From positions 13,190-62,210 of the forward strand of contig JARGNK010000021.1 of assembly GCA_029213145.1 (NCBI GenBank): a stretch of 49,021 nt of DNA, in the 5' to 3' direction. This DNA is from Rubripirellula sp. (GTDB taxonomy: Bacteria; Planctomycetota; Planctomycetia; Pirellulales; Pirellulaceae). This document shows positions 35,397 to 44,979 of this stretch, in pieces. Both the position numbers and the translations under genes were made by a program. The notes under the pieces were generated by a model. It made no database searches. It saw only the letters and a program-made list of their open reading frames with translations, and was not told where the DNA came from. The first letter of the stretch is position 1. Each line of letters starts with the position of its first letter.

Positions 35397-38393
35397 ATGG
35401 ACATGACGAATCGGACTCAAACGCTTTGCACGTTGCTGTGGCTGGGCACGCTGCTACACGTTGGCTGCAACTCAGAATCAAAACCGGCGGCAGATCCGCC
35501 CATTGCGACAATCGATGCAAGCGAGACCACGGCAGAAGGCAAAGCCACACCCGAACCTGCGAACGTCGACCACTTGGCGGTCGCCCGCCGTATGGCATCC
35601 TTGAACTACTGGGAATCCTCCGCCGATGCCGCTTACAAGGCTCTCCTCGAGGACCCAACGAATTACGAAGCGATGCTTTTGGCAGGAGAAGCCGAAGCAG
35701 AACGAGGCAAGTTCGACAAGTCGCTGGCATTAGCAAGCTCGATCGATACCGATTGGCGTCTCGGGGAACGGGCGGTCTTTCTGCACGCCCGTTCTCTTTT
35801 TGAATTGAAACGCACTTCTGAAGCAGCGGATGTCTTTCTGGCCGAACTCGAAAAGAAGCCACGACAATCAGCTCTTCGACACCGAGCCTGGCGATTACTC
35901 AATCAGGTCGGCCGTCGCGAGGATGCCTGCCGACAAGCGGAATTACTTTGCCGAATCGGACAAGCCGACGAAATGGAGTTGCATTCCCTCATCCGCCGTA
36001 CAGACGCTTTTCCGATCACTCTGGAACCAGACGCTGACCCGAGTAAATATTTTGAGCCCGGCTTAGGCATGGCTCGCTGGCATTTCAGTCAGCTCGATTA
36101 TCGAAAAGCCATTGAAGAGCTTACTCCAGAATACGAATCAGGATTTAAAACCGCCGCAGCGAGTGCCCTGTACGGCCGACTCCTTGCCGAGACACAGGCC
36201 GCAGAGCAGTTTCCAAGGTGGCACGCTGCCTGTGACTTGTCCGAGCTAGAAGAACTGGGTGATTACTGGGCTGCGTTGGGCACACACTTTTTCGATAGTC
36301 GCGAATATGAAGCATCAGCCAAGGCCCTGCTGGAAGCCGTACTGCACAACCCGACCGATCGAGTGAGCATCCAGCGACTGGCCAAAGTCTTTGATGCTAT
36401 GGGACAACCGGAACAGGCTGAACAATTCCGCAGACGGGGCGTCGAGTTAGCTCAATGCGAACGTTCATCCGAAGCGTTGCAAGCGATCCCCGTGAGCAAC
36501 CGCAGCGAGCATCAAAGAGGCTCGTCAAAACTCATGCAACATATGCTCGAACTCGAACGCCCCTTTGAAATCCTTGCCTGGGCAATCCGCGCCCATCCGA
36601 GTCGCGACATTCAAAAACGTCGGGAAATAGAACAAAAGCGCGGCGAACTGCTGAATTCCAATGAAGCGCTCGTAATGTCCAGAGAGGCCTCTCTGCTCGG
36701 TGTTGACCCGAATGACTTTAGCCTTGGGGCTGCGTTTGAGACATTACTTGCTGCCCGGGAAACGACTTCATCGCCCCCTGAATCGAAACTGGTTACGGCA
36801 CTCGCTGCACCACGTTTAGTCAATGTCGCATCCAATGTGGGGCTCGACTTCCAGTGGTATCAAGATCTCGAAATCAATCTTGCCTCGATTCCGATTCATG
36901 AATCGATCGGCGGCGGCATCGCTGTGTTGGACTACGACCTTGATGGCTGGCCCGACGTCTACTTCGCGCAAGGCTCGGGGGAACCTCCGTCAGACGCCTG
37001 CACGAGATCGAATCAACTGATGCGGAATAACGATGGCAAGTTTGTTGCCGTCACACTTCCAGCGGGTGGCACCGACCTGAACTACGGATCTGGTTTGGCA
37101 GCGGGTGATGTCAATCAAGACGGCTTCCCCGATTTATTCGTCGGCAGCCTGGGACACAATCGACTCTTGATTAACAACGGTGACGGGACCTTTCAGGACG
37201 CCACCGAACGATTGGGTGAGGTGGCTGATCGGTTTAGTACTTCGTTGGCGATCGCCGATATCAACGGAGACGCTCTCCCCGACCTTTATGAAGCGGTCTA
37301 CATCGAAATGGACGGTGCGTTCGTTCTGCCCAAGGTCGACAAAGATGGCCGCGAGATCCAACCCTCACCACTCGAACACTTTGCCCAATCCGATCGTTGG
37401 TTCGAAAATCTGGGCAATGGTAACTTTGCAGTTCACGAAATCACTCGCGACACGGCTCGCCCTGGGACATCACTCGGTGTAGTGGTGGCCGACTTTGACA
37501 ACCAAAGCGGCAATGAGGTGTTTGTCGGGAACGATGTGCGACCAAACCATTTCCTCCTTCAAGCGGATGAGAATACGCTTCTGAATGCTGCCGATGTGCA
37601 AGGTGTTGCCAACGGATTCAGCGGAACTGCCAACGGTTGCATGGGAATCGCGGCAGCCGACTTCAATCACGATGGCACCCTCGACCTACACATCACCAAT
37701 TTCAATCAAGAATCGGCAAATCTTTACTTGCAAGCGAGCACAGGCGGATTCACCGACTATGCCGTGCGTTATCGTCTTGATGAGTGGAGTCTTCCCTATG
37801 TTGGCTTTGGAACGAAGGCGATCGACATTGACCGCAATGGCTGGCTCGACCTGGCAATCACCAATGGGCACATTTTCGACATGAGTGATTACGGCGAGGG
37901 GTTTCAGCTGCCGCCGCAACTGCTGATGAACCGCGGCGAGTTTTTCGAGCCGGTCGCGGTTGACGATGACTCCGGCTACTGGGAACAAAACTACCTTGGC
38001 CGATCGATGGCGATGCTGGACTTTGACCGTGACGGAGCATCGGACTTGATGATCAATCACCTCGACAAACCGGTTGCACTCTTGCGGAACAAGACCAACA
38101 CGAAGGGGCGCGAATTGCAGTTAGAACTCGTCGGCACAACCAGCGAACGAGATGCCATCGGTACTCGAGTCGAAATTGCCGTAGCCGGCCAAAGGCGAAC
38201 GGCTTGGGTCACCGCGGGTGATGGCTACCTCTGCAGTGATGAGGCGTTCGTTGAATTCGGGCTGGGACTCGAGGCGGAAGTGACACGATTGGTGGTGTAT
38301 TGGCCATCTGGCAAACGACAGGAATTTGCCGGGGCAACGCCCGCCGGACGATACCTTGTCGTGGAAGGCCAGCCAGACCTGGCCTCACGTTAA
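35397..38393 (+). CDS. CRTAC1-like lipoprotein C: TPR + FG-GAP + ASPIC/UnbV
   Basis: 998 residues, lipoprotein (lipobox HVGC, Cys24) with a short pro-segment rich in Ala/Glu/Thr. TPR-like region about 55-400 is more diverged than in A/B but keeps the GRREDAC counterpart of GRRHEAA and ELHSLIRRTDAF. FG-GAP region about 485-895 has DYDLDGWPDVYF, DVNQDGFPDLF, DFNHDGTLDLHI and DFDRDGASDL. ASPIC/UnbV end about 900-985 has TSERDAIGTRV, GDGYLCSDE and WPSGKRQE. ATG at 35397 with no strong ribosome site; a second ATG lies two codons later. Separated from A/B by the RAYT/REP module, suggesting the module inserted into an older cluster. A tiny lipoprotein gene follows 124 bp downstream. Confidence 0.93.
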   Translation: MDMTNRTQTLCTLLWLGTLLHVGCNSESKPAADPPIATIDASETTAEGKATPEPANVDHLAVARRMASLNYWESSADAAYKALLEDPTNYEAMLLAGEAEAERGKFDKSLALASSIDTDWRLGERAVFLHARSLFELKRTSEAADVFLAELEKKPRQSALRHRAWRLLNQVGRREDACRQAELLCRIGQADEMELHSLIRRTDAFPITLEPDADPSKYFEPGLGMARWHFSQLDYRKAIEELTPEYESGFKTAAASALYGRLLAETQAAEQFPRWHAACDLSELEELGDYWAALGTHFFDSREYEASAKALLEAVLHNPTDRVSIQRLAKVFDAMGQPEQAEQFRRRGVELAQCERSSEALQAIPVSNRSEHQRGSSKLMQHMLELERPFEILAWAIRAHPSRDIQKRREIEQKRGELLNSNEALVMSREASLLGVDPNDFSLGAAFETLLAARETTSSPPESKLVTALAAPRLVNVASNVGLDFQWYQDLEINLASIPIHESIGGGIAVLDYDLDGWPDVYFAQGSGEPPSDACTRSNQLMRNNDGKFVAVTLPAGGTDLNYGSGLAAGDVNQDGFPDLFVGSLGHNRLLINNGDGTFQDATERLGEVADRFSTSLAIADINGDALPDLYEAVYIEMDGAFVLPKVDKDGREIQPSPLEHFAQSDRWFENLGNGNFAVHEITRDTARPGTSLGVVVADFDNQSGNEVFVGNDVRPNHFLLQADENTLLNAADVQGVANGFSGTANGCMGIAAADFNHDGTLDLHITNFNQESANLYLQASTGGFTDYAVRYRLDEWSLPYVGFGTKAIDIDRNGWLDLAITNGHIFDMSDYGEGFQLPPQLLMNRGEFFEPVAVDDDSGYWEQNYLGRSMAMLDFDRDGASDLMINHLDKPVALLRNKTNTKGRELQLELVGTTSERDAIGTRVEIAVAGQRRTAWVTAGDGYLCSDEAFVEFGLGLEAEVTRLVVYWPSGKRQEFAGATPAGRYLVVEGQPDLASR

Positions 38394-38517
38394 TCCATTC
38401 GATGCGGCAAGCCTGGTACCCTGTTGAGCGGAAAATTTTCCAGTATTATGGAAGCCGTACTGACTGCCTTGATGGCTGCCGTCGGGGCTCACATTCCCGT
38501 TAAGCTTGGATGATTTG

Positions 38518-38733
38518 ATGAAAAAGCTACTGATGTTATTCACCCTCACACTGAGTCTTGGATTGATAGGATGCGGCTCGAGCACCGAAACGACTGTCAC
38601 GACGGGTCAAGCCGAAGAGTCGATGACAACATCCCAGCAGGATGAGTACGAGCAAATGATGCAAGCCGGCAATGGCGGCGGATCGGGATCAGGCGCAGCG
38701 GGTGCCGGGTCAGGTCCTGCAGAAGGCAATTAA
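38518..38733 (+). CDS. Tiny lipoprotein, Gly-rich tail
   Basis: 71 residues. ATG at 38518 starts a clear lipoprotein signal (MKKLLMLFTLTLSLGLIGC, lipobox LIGC, Cys19). The mature part is short, Thr/Ser/Glu-rich (TVTTGQAEESMTTSQQDEYEQMM), and ends in a Gly/Ala/Ser tail. A TTG upstream (38506) is in frame but not needed. It resembles, in size and make-up, the other tiny lipoprotein at 47501. Such tiny lipoproteins are common in planctomycetes beside DUF1559 genes; here the nearest DUF1559 gene is 3.5 kb away. Function unknown. Confidence 0.75.
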   Translation: MKKLLMLFTLTLSLGLIGCGSSTETTVTTGQAEESMTTSQQDEYEQMMQAGNGGGSGSGAAGAGSGPAEGN

Positions 38734-38920
38734 TCACCTCGTTGGTGGTTCCCAGGGGAGCTGAGACATACGATCCGTCACCGCGGTAACGGATTGAACG
38801 TACAGCTCCTTTTTTCATGCGCTGACACCGATCAGAGGTGCCACCAAACGAGACAGGCACTTCACACACAGAACGCGACCAAGTTGGCTCGGCTTCAAGC
38901 AGATCACATCTACCTACCGC

Positions 38921-38968
38921 ATGTCACTTGGCGCCCATGTCACTTGGCGCCCATGTCACTTGGCATCC
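38921..38968. repeat. 16-bp tandem array overlapping a gene end
   Basis: ATGTCACTTGGCGCCC at 38921-38936 and 38937-38952, then ATGTCACTTGGCATCC at 38953-38968. The last copy contains the stop codon (TGA on the minus strand at 38956-38958) and final codons of CRTAC1-like gene D, and the other two extend into its 3' flank. Confidence 0.95.
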
Positions 38969-41900
38969 GGGTAACGCAAAAGCGTAAATGCTTCTCCGGA
39001 CCCCTGAACAATCAACTGCTGAGCATTCGCCGGTAGCGTACCGATTTCATCGACCGAGCCATCCTGCCAAGTCACAGAGACATCGGTCACCTCGTTCGCT
39101 TCTCCGATACCCGCGATCAACGTCTTTTCGTTGCTGCAAAAGTAGCCGTCTCCCGAGAGCATCCACACCACCCGCCGCTTGTCGTCAACTGTAAAACGAA
39201 TCACCGCACCTACGGCATCGCGACTGTTTCGCGTCGCAGTCAACTTAAACGCGATCCGATTATTCTGATCAGCCGACTCGTTCATCAATAAGCTGATCTG
39301 TTCGCGAGTGTGGGTCACAACCAAATCATTGCTTCCGTCGCGATTCACATCGCTTATCCATAACGCGCGACCGACGTGACTGTTCCGAAAATAATCACCC
39401 CATGCATCGTCGTCGAGTTCGGCGAACCTCCCATCACGATCGCGACGAAAAAACTGAATCGGTTGCGCATAGGGACGATCCGGGTCCATAAACTCACCAA
39501 TATTACCGTTGGTGATCACCAACTCGTCGATGCCATCATTATCGAGATCGATCGCCTGCGTACCAAAGCCAACCAGCGAGAGCGTCGGTTCGATCAAATT
39601 CAGCTTGGCCGTCTCATCTTTCCACAGCCCTGGCGCGATCTGTTCGTAGTAGATGTTGTATTCGCGGCCGAACCCAGTGACGTAGAGATCCAAATCCCCA
39701 TCGTGGTCTAGATCACTGGCGGCAATTCCCATTGAAGCTTGAGCGAGTGACCTGCCATCTACCGCAACACCGCGGGCGGAACCGCTATCCACAAGCTTTA
39801 TATTGCTCGAACTGCTGTCACTGAAACCTGCCTGAGCATAAAAAGAATTCCGGGACATATCATTGGCGACAAAAATCCCCAGCGACCGCCCATCCAACGC
39901 GCCCGCAAGGACTCCTAGCCCCCGTCCCGGCACAGGATCGCCAACCCATTGCTTGGTAACCTCCGCGAATTCACCGCCTGGGGAACCAGCAAAGAACTGA
40001 TCGGTGTCAGCCGGGAACGTCAGCGGATGACATGGCCCTAAGTCACCGTTTTCTTTGGCACAAGGATCTGGCAATTTTGCAACGGGGAGGCAGTACTGAG
40101 TCGTGATTAAATCCGCGACCGCATCCCCATTCATGTCAACGAACGCCCCGGAGGTCGACCAGGACCGGATTCGATTACCAGCAAGATTCTCGGTGCAATC
40201 GGTAAATGTTCCATCCCCATTGTTTCGCAACAAAAGGTTTTCACCCAAGTTGGCAAAAAACAAATCTGCAAACCCATCCTCGTTGAAATCGCCGACCGCC
40301 AACCCCTGGCCATAATGCGTGTCATCAATGCCCGCGATCTTTCCAACCGAGACAAACCTGCCTTCCAGATTTCGCATCAACTGGTTCGGCAAGGAATCCA
40401 TCTCCAACATCGATCCACCCGCATTCATCACCAGCAAATCGGGCCACCCATCCAGGTCGTAATCAAGCGATCCACCACCGGTACCTGTCGATCGGATCAA
40501 TGCCGCCAAGCGAGGGTCCGAAGGGTCGTTCCCATCACCCACACCGCTCAAACCAACCTGATTGGTCACGTCCTTCATCAGAATGTGATCATGCATCACA
40601 ACCCGTGGCACGATCAAATTATTGGTTGGTTCACCCCGGCCGGCATTGATGACAGGCAGGGGGAGTGTCGAAAAGTCCAGCCGATGTGCTGGCGTTTCCT
40701 TCGCGAACCAACTTTGATCACGCTGTAGCTTCGCAACGATCGCGCTGCGAACCGCTTCCAGTCGGTTACTTGGCTGCTTCGTCATCGTCGTAGCTAGCGC
40801 TGACCACGCTTCTGCCTCCCAGGTCCGACCGACCTTCGCAAGTGCTTCGGCTAACTGCATTGCCCCGGTTTGGCTCTCCATGCTGCCGGTGAAATCGTTG
40901 AAGGCCTCGCGAGCGGCAAGCAAATTATTGGCGTGCTCTGCGATCACTGCGACTTGCTGTTCGGTGACTTCGGTTGCTTGCGGCGAATCGGATGCTCGTA
41001 ACCGCTGAATTGCAAGGCGAAGACGATCCCAAGCAATGCTTTGGTTTGGATCTCGGCGGGTTGCTTCCCAATAAGCTCGCACCGCTTGCGCTGGCTGTTG
41101 TTGCTCCATCGCAAAGTCGCCCAAAGTCAGCCAGTGATCGGCAAAGTCGCGACTGCCGGGAACCGATTGCTCTACCCAGGCAGGGATATCCGACCATCGC
41201 AAAGATGCTACTAAGGCTTGCCCATACATCGCATGCGCGGGCGCGAAGTCGGGATGACGCTCCAGCATCTCCTGCAGTACCTCAACGGCTTCTGCCGCAT
41301 TCCGCCGATATAGCAAGACGAAAGCATCGGCGAGCCGACTGCGCAAATCATCCGGGTTCCGCTCCTCCAAACGTTCGGAGGTTTTTTCGGATAAACGCCG
41401 CGACCCAGTCTCCGTCGTTGTCACCAATAACGCCAAGGAAAAACTTCGCTGCTGAATCAGTTTTTGCAGATGTGGCGGAATCTTATCGGTTCGCTGCATC
41501 TCATTCCAAAAGCTGACCAGCATCTGCCGATGCTCGTTTCGGTTCGGATGCTTTTGCAAAGACGCTTCAAGCAGCTCAATCGCGGGATAGATCTCCCCGA
41601 CCCCCGTCAAGCCGCTAACAGCCATCTCGACTCGGGAAATTGGCTGATAATCAGCGATGCGTGCAGCTTCTGCCAACATCCCGGCAGCTTCCCGCTTGCT
41701 GCCTTGGAATGCGGTGATCGCGGCCGCCATCGCGATCAGGTCGGGGTCGTCGGGGCTCTCGATCAAAGCCAACTTTGAATATTTGGCGGCTGTCGGCCAA
41801 TCGCGGGCTGCCACGGCGGCCCGCATCGCAACGGCCGGATCAGGCTCCATCGAGCTCTCCGCGACAAGCTCCTTTCCCTTCGGTTCGATTTCACCGGATC

Positions 41901-42120
41901 GGTCGGATGCTGCCCGGTTACATCCAAGCGAAACCAGGACCAAAAACGTGAGGAAGGAGAGACAGAGGCCCGACTTTCCGTGATTATCGAGCTTCCGCGA
42001 TAAGGGGGCGTTCAGACCCCCTTCCTCCAGCGAAACCCCAACGAGTGACCACAAAAGAGCCCTTCGGTCGCGATTAACCACATATCCTCGACATAAAAGC
42101 CGATAAAATTCCCTTAACAC
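38956..42120 (-). CDS. CRTAC1-like lipoprotein D: TPR + FG-GAP + ASPIC/UnbV
   Basis: Up to 1054 residues, on the opposite strand to A-C and the most diverged of the four. The start is uncertain. The open frame begins at GTG 42120 (AAGGG upstream), but the lipoprotein signal core lies at residues 52-66 (lipobox SLGC, Cys67) and no ATG lies closer. A GGAGGAAGGGGG run sits just before an in-frame CTG at about residue 36, a possible non-standard start. TPR-like helices span about 90-470. FG-GAP loops include DYDLDGWPDLLV, DFNEDGFADLFF, DLDHDGDLDLYV and DVNRDGSNDLVV. ASPIC/UnbV at about 955-1045 has SRDAVGAVI, GDGYFCSNE and WQDGSVDEI. Its 3' end lies in a 16-bp tandem array. Confidence 0.9.
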   Translation of the reverse strand: MLREFYRLLCRGYVVNRDRRALLWSLVGVSLEEGGLNAPLSRKLDNHGKSGLCLSFLTFLVLVSLGCNRAASDRSGEIEPKGKELVAESSMEPDPAVAMRAAVAARDWPTAAKYSKLALIESPDDPDLIAMAAAITAFQGSKREAAGMLAEAARIADYQPISRVEMAVSGLTGVGEIYPAIELLEASLQKHPNRNEHRQMLVSFWNEMQRTDKIPPHLQKLIQQRSFSLALLVTTTETGSRRLSEKTSERLEERNPDDLRSRLADAFVLLYRRNAAEAVEVLQEMLERHPDFAPAHAMYGQALVASLRWSDIPAWVEQSVPGSRDFADHWLTLGDFAMEQQQPAQAVRAYWEATRRDPNQSIAWDRLRLAIQRLRASDSPQATEVTEQQVAVIAEHANNLLAAREAFNDFTGSMESQTGAMQLAEALAKVGRTWEAEAWSALATTMTKQPSNRLEAVRSAIVAKLQRDQSWFAKETPAHRLDFSTLPLPVINAGRGEPTNNLIVPRVVMHDHILMKDVTNQVGLSGVGDGNDPSDPRLAALIRSTGTGGGSLDYDLDGWPDLLVMNAGGSMLEMDSLPNQLMRNLEGRFVSVGKIAGIDDTHYGQGLAVGDFNEDGFADLFFANLGENLLLRNNGDGTFTDCTENLAGNRIRSWSTSGAFVDMNGDAVADLITTQYCLPVAKLPDPCAKENGDLGPCHPLTFPADTDQFFAGSPGGEFAEVTKQWVGDPVPGRGLGVLAGALDGRSLGIFVANDMSRNSFYAQAGFSDSSSSNIKLVDSGSARGVAVDGRSLAQASMGIAASDLDHDGDLDLYVTGFGREYNIYYEQIAPGLWKDETAKLNLIEPTLSLVGFGTQAIDLDNDGIDELVITNGNIGEFMDPDRPYAQPIQFFRRDRDGRFAELDDDAWGDYFRNSHVGRALWISDVNRDGSNDLVVTHTREQISLLMNESADQNNRIAFKLTATRNSRDAVGAVIRFTVDDKRRVVWMLSGDGYFCSNEKTLIAGIGEANEVTDVSVTWQDGSVDEIGTLPANAQQLIVQGSGEAFTLLRYPDAK

Positions 42121-42241
42121 CGTGGCCCTTCAGGTGGGATTGGGGTTAGATTAAGAGAGTATGAAGTTGTCAAGCACCAAATCCTGGGGCCGCAGTCAAC
42201 TTTCTTGTCTCTTTTTTATTTTCATTTCTCGGAGGAACTAG

Positions 42242-43534
42242 ATGTCTTTACGCAGGAAGACGTCAAGTGGTTTCACACTAGTGGAACTGCTGGTCGTAAT
42301 CGCCATTATTGGCGTACTTGTAGGGCTTCTGCTGCCGGCTGTACAAGCCGCTCGCGAGGCAGCCCGTCGGATGAGTTGTAGCAACAATTTCAAGCAAGTT
42401 GGCTTGGCAATGCACAACTACCACTCCGCATACAAGCAATTGCCTCGCCACTACGGAGGCACGGGACTCGGCATTCTCGATGGCAACAATGCCTGGTGGG
42501 AAGGCTCGAGCACGACGAACAACGAAGAGCTCAGCGCCCTAGTTGGCCTGACTCCTTTCCTGGAGCAACAAGCTCTCTGGGAAAAGATCGCTTCCGGTGG
42601 ATCGGAAACAGCGCTCGATCCAAACGGCAATCCGTACCCACTACCACGTGCAGCCGGACAACTCGGCTACTGGCCACCGATGGGGCCGAATCCGCGCCTC
42701 GATCGAAACGGTCAAGAATCACGCCGGTTTGTCCCGTGGGTTACAGAGATCCCGACCCTGCGCTGCCCCAGCGATCCAGGCGAAGGCTTGCCGGCCGGCG
42801 GTCGAACCAACTACGGTGTTTGCCTGGGTGACTCCTGGACCCAAACTTGGGATCACGGTCCTAAGAATCACAACCTGACAATGGGTGACAACTGGCGTGC
42901 GAAATATTTCACCGCTGCCGACCGTGGAGTCTTCTCGAAGCGGAAAGACACGAAATTCCGCGACATCTTAGATGGCTTGTCCAACACGGTTGCTGGTGGC
43001 GAAATCATCACTGACCTTGGCGACCTCGATAAGCGAAGTGCACTCGCTGCACCCGCGCAAAGTTGGGTTGTCGATGACAATCCTATGCTCTGTGTCGAGC
43101 GTCAATGGATCGATCCAGAGCGTCCGAATTTCTGGTGTGGTCCAACTGGCCAAAATTGCAACCAGCCCGGACGCCTAATGGACGGAGACAATGGCCGTGG
43201 AATGAACTGGGCATGGGCAACCATGTCCATGACCGCAGTTCACACCATCCGCCCGCCAAACTCGGAAGTTTGCACCGCGCACTGGTACGACAATGTTGGT
43301 ACGTCACCGCCAAGTAGCCGTCACCAAGGTGGTGTTCACATCCTGATGGCCGACGGTGCTGTTGTCTTCATCACCGACTCGATTGAAGCTGGTGATCAGA
43401 ACGCTCGAACCATTGGGCACCCTTGGGGAAGCAATCGCCCATGGAACGCCGGTGCCAAGAGCCCCTACGGCTTGTGGGGTGCACTCGGTAGCCGAAATGG
43501 CCGCGAAACGATCGAAGAGCAACTTAATCAGTAG
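42242..43534 (+). CDS. DUF1559 pseudopilin-like protein 1
   Basis: 430 residues. It has the class III prepilin signal [20 protein letters not shown] with processing expected after Gly10, then the planctomycete DUF1559 (SBP_bac_10) block [27 protein letters not shown]. Internal motifs are [33 protein letters not shown] and the C-terminal HX9DG-type [22 protein letters not shown], then [14 protein letters not shown]. These proteins are hallmarks of planctomycetes, where they are very numerous, and are thought to be secreted or assembled by a type II/type IV machine. ATG at 42242 has a strong GGAGGAA site (42231-42237) 4 nt upstream. A terminator follows 28 bp after the stop. Transcribed as a single gene, apparently strongly. 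Confidence 0.95.
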   Translation: MSLRRKTSSGFTLVELLVVIAIIGVLVGLLLPAVQAAREAARRMSCSNNFKQVGLAMHNYHSAYKQLPRHYGGTGLGILDGNNAWWEGSSTTNNEELSALVGLTPFLEQQALWEKIASGGSETALDPNGNPYPLPRAAGQLGYWPPMGPNPRLDRNGQESRRFVPWVTEIPTLRCPSDPGEGLPAGGRTNYGVCLGDSWTQTWDHGPKNHNLTMGDNWRAKYFTAADRGVFSKRKDTKFRDILDGLSNTVAGGEIITDLGDLDKRSALAAPAQSWVVDDNPMLCVERQWIDPERPNFWCGPTGQNCNQPGRLMDGDNGRGMNWAWATMSMTAVHTIRPPNSEVCTAHWYDNVGTSPPSSRHQGGVHILMADGAVVFITDSIEAGDQNARTIGHPWGSNRPWNAGAKSPYGLWGALGSRNGRETIEEQLNQ

Positions 43535-43562
43535 TCCTAAAGATCATTTGCCGATCATTCAG

Positions 43563-43594
43563 AAACCTCGCTCCTTTGTGGGCGAGGTTTTTTT
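43563..43594 (+). terminator. Rho-independent terminator after DUF1559 gene 1
   Basis: A 9-bp stem AAACCTCGC (43563-43571) / GCGAGGTTT (43582-43590) with a 10-nt loop, followed by TTTT. It lies 28 bp beyond the stop codon. Confidence 0.92.
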
Positions 43595-43686
43595 GTTGGC
43601 TGGAGAACCAACCGGGATACCCTTCGGGCGGAAATCCCTGATCGTTTGATGGGGAAGATCCCGTCGAGCCGGTATATTGAAGGTGT

Positions 43687-44979
43687 GTGTTTCCCGTCGA
43701 TCTCGCTACAGCGAATAAAGCCTTGAAACCGAGCCGTTCAACCTCACTCGCGCTGATCGCTTTGAGCACCTTAGCGGTCTTTTACATCAGTCTTTGGCGG
43801 GAATTGCCAGCTGGAGCTCAGCCGCCGGTCGGTGCTGAACCCCCGCAGACGAACTCGCCTCTGGCAGTCGAACCGGTTAGTGGCAATCAGCTCAATCGCA
43901 TCGCCGCCACCACCGCGCAAACACCGATTAACCAAAGTGCAACCTACGTGGGCAAACAGGTTTGCAGGGAATGCCACGCTGAGAACCATCGCCTGCACGC
44001 CGCACACGGCCACGCGCACACATTCCGCGCAGCAGACGATCCCGAGGTTGTCGAGAAATTCTCAGGACGCACCTACACCACGCCGGAAGGCTATGGAACG
44101 TACACCTACGAATCTGGCAAAGACGGATTGCTCGCCAAGATTCCAGCGAAGTTTGGCGATCAACCTTTTCAACTACAGTACGCGATCGGTTCCGGCCATC
44201 ATGGAATGACACTTTTGTCGCTCGTACCCGACCCAAAGGAAGGAACTGTGGGAATCGAGCACCGTGCGTCGTGGTATCGCAATGGCGATCAACTGGGAGC
44301 CACCCCCGGCCAACTGCACACCCAACCAGAGACACTGAGCGAACTTTTCGGCCAAAAGCACGTTGGCGAAGTAATGCGGAAATGCGTCGATTGCCATGTA
44401 ACGACGGGAACGATTGAGAACCAAGGGATCGTCAACCTGACCCCCAACGTGAATTGCGAAAAGTGCCATGGCCCCGGCAGCGTGCATGTCCAACAAGCCC
44501 GCAGCATGAATCCACCTCCACCATTTTCGGTGGGCAAACAAGACTGGAATGCGGAAGCCGAAATTCAACTTTGCGGCGACTGCCACCGGATGCCCGCCGC
44601 AATCTCACAAACAGAGCTTCGCGAGTACCCCAAACCATTAACACGTTTCCAGCCGATCGGATTGCTGAGAAGCGAGTGCTACCTCGAATCGGAGGGACAG
44701 CTGAAATGCACGACCTGTCACGACCCCCACACCACAATTACAGCGATCGAGCTGAAGGTTTACGTCGATAAGTGCATCGAGTGCCATCACTCCGAGGCGA
44801 CAGCGTCAGAGCTTGTGACAGAACCGATAACAACCACAACATCGCCAGCCAAGCCTCACACGGTCTGCCCAGTCTCGGCGACCACGAATTGCATTGAGTG
44901 CCACATGCCTTCCACAACGATTGACGATTACGGAACCGAATTCCACGACCACTGGATCCGTATCCATCCTGAACCATGA
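43687..44979 (+). CDS. Seven-haem c-type cytochrome (cytochrome c554-like)
   Basis: 430-residue extracytoplasmic multihaem cytochrome. An N-terminal hydrophobic segment (about 20-37) serves as signal or anchor. Seven CxxCH haem sites are visible: CRECH (93-97), CVDCH (233-237), CEKCH (257-261), CGDCH (296-300), CTTCH (341-345), CIECH (363-367) and CIECH (402-406). The pattern and spacing resemble the cytochrome c554/c' type modules that in planctomycetes and verrucomicrobia often occur with TPR regions. The start is GTG 43687: a TGA lies 6 nt upstream in frame and the first internal ATG is at residue 173. The stop overlaps the next gene (TPR lipoprotein) by ATGA, so the two are translationally coupled and probably form a complex. 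The electron partner is unknown. Confidence 0.92.
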   Translation: MFPVDLATANKALKPSRSTSLALIALSTLAVFYISLWRELPAGAQPPVGAEPPQTNSPLAVEPVSGNQLNRIAATTAQTPINQSATYVGKQVCRECHAENHRLHAAHGHAHTFRAADDPEVVEKFSGRTYTTPEGYGTYTYESGKDGLLAKIPAKFGDQPFQLQYAIGSGHHGMTLLSLVPDPKEGTVGIEHRASWYRNGDQLGATPGQLHTQPETLSELFGQKHVGEVMRKCVDCHVTTGTIENQGIVNLTPNVNCEKCHGPGSVHVQQARSMNPPPPFSVGKQDWNAEAEIQLCGDCHRMPAAISQTELREYPKPLTRFQPIGLLRSECYLESEGQLKCTTCHDPHTTITAIELKVYVDKCIECHHSEATASELVTEPITTTTSPAKPHTVCPVSATTNCIECHMPSTTIDDYGTEFHDHWIRIHPEP

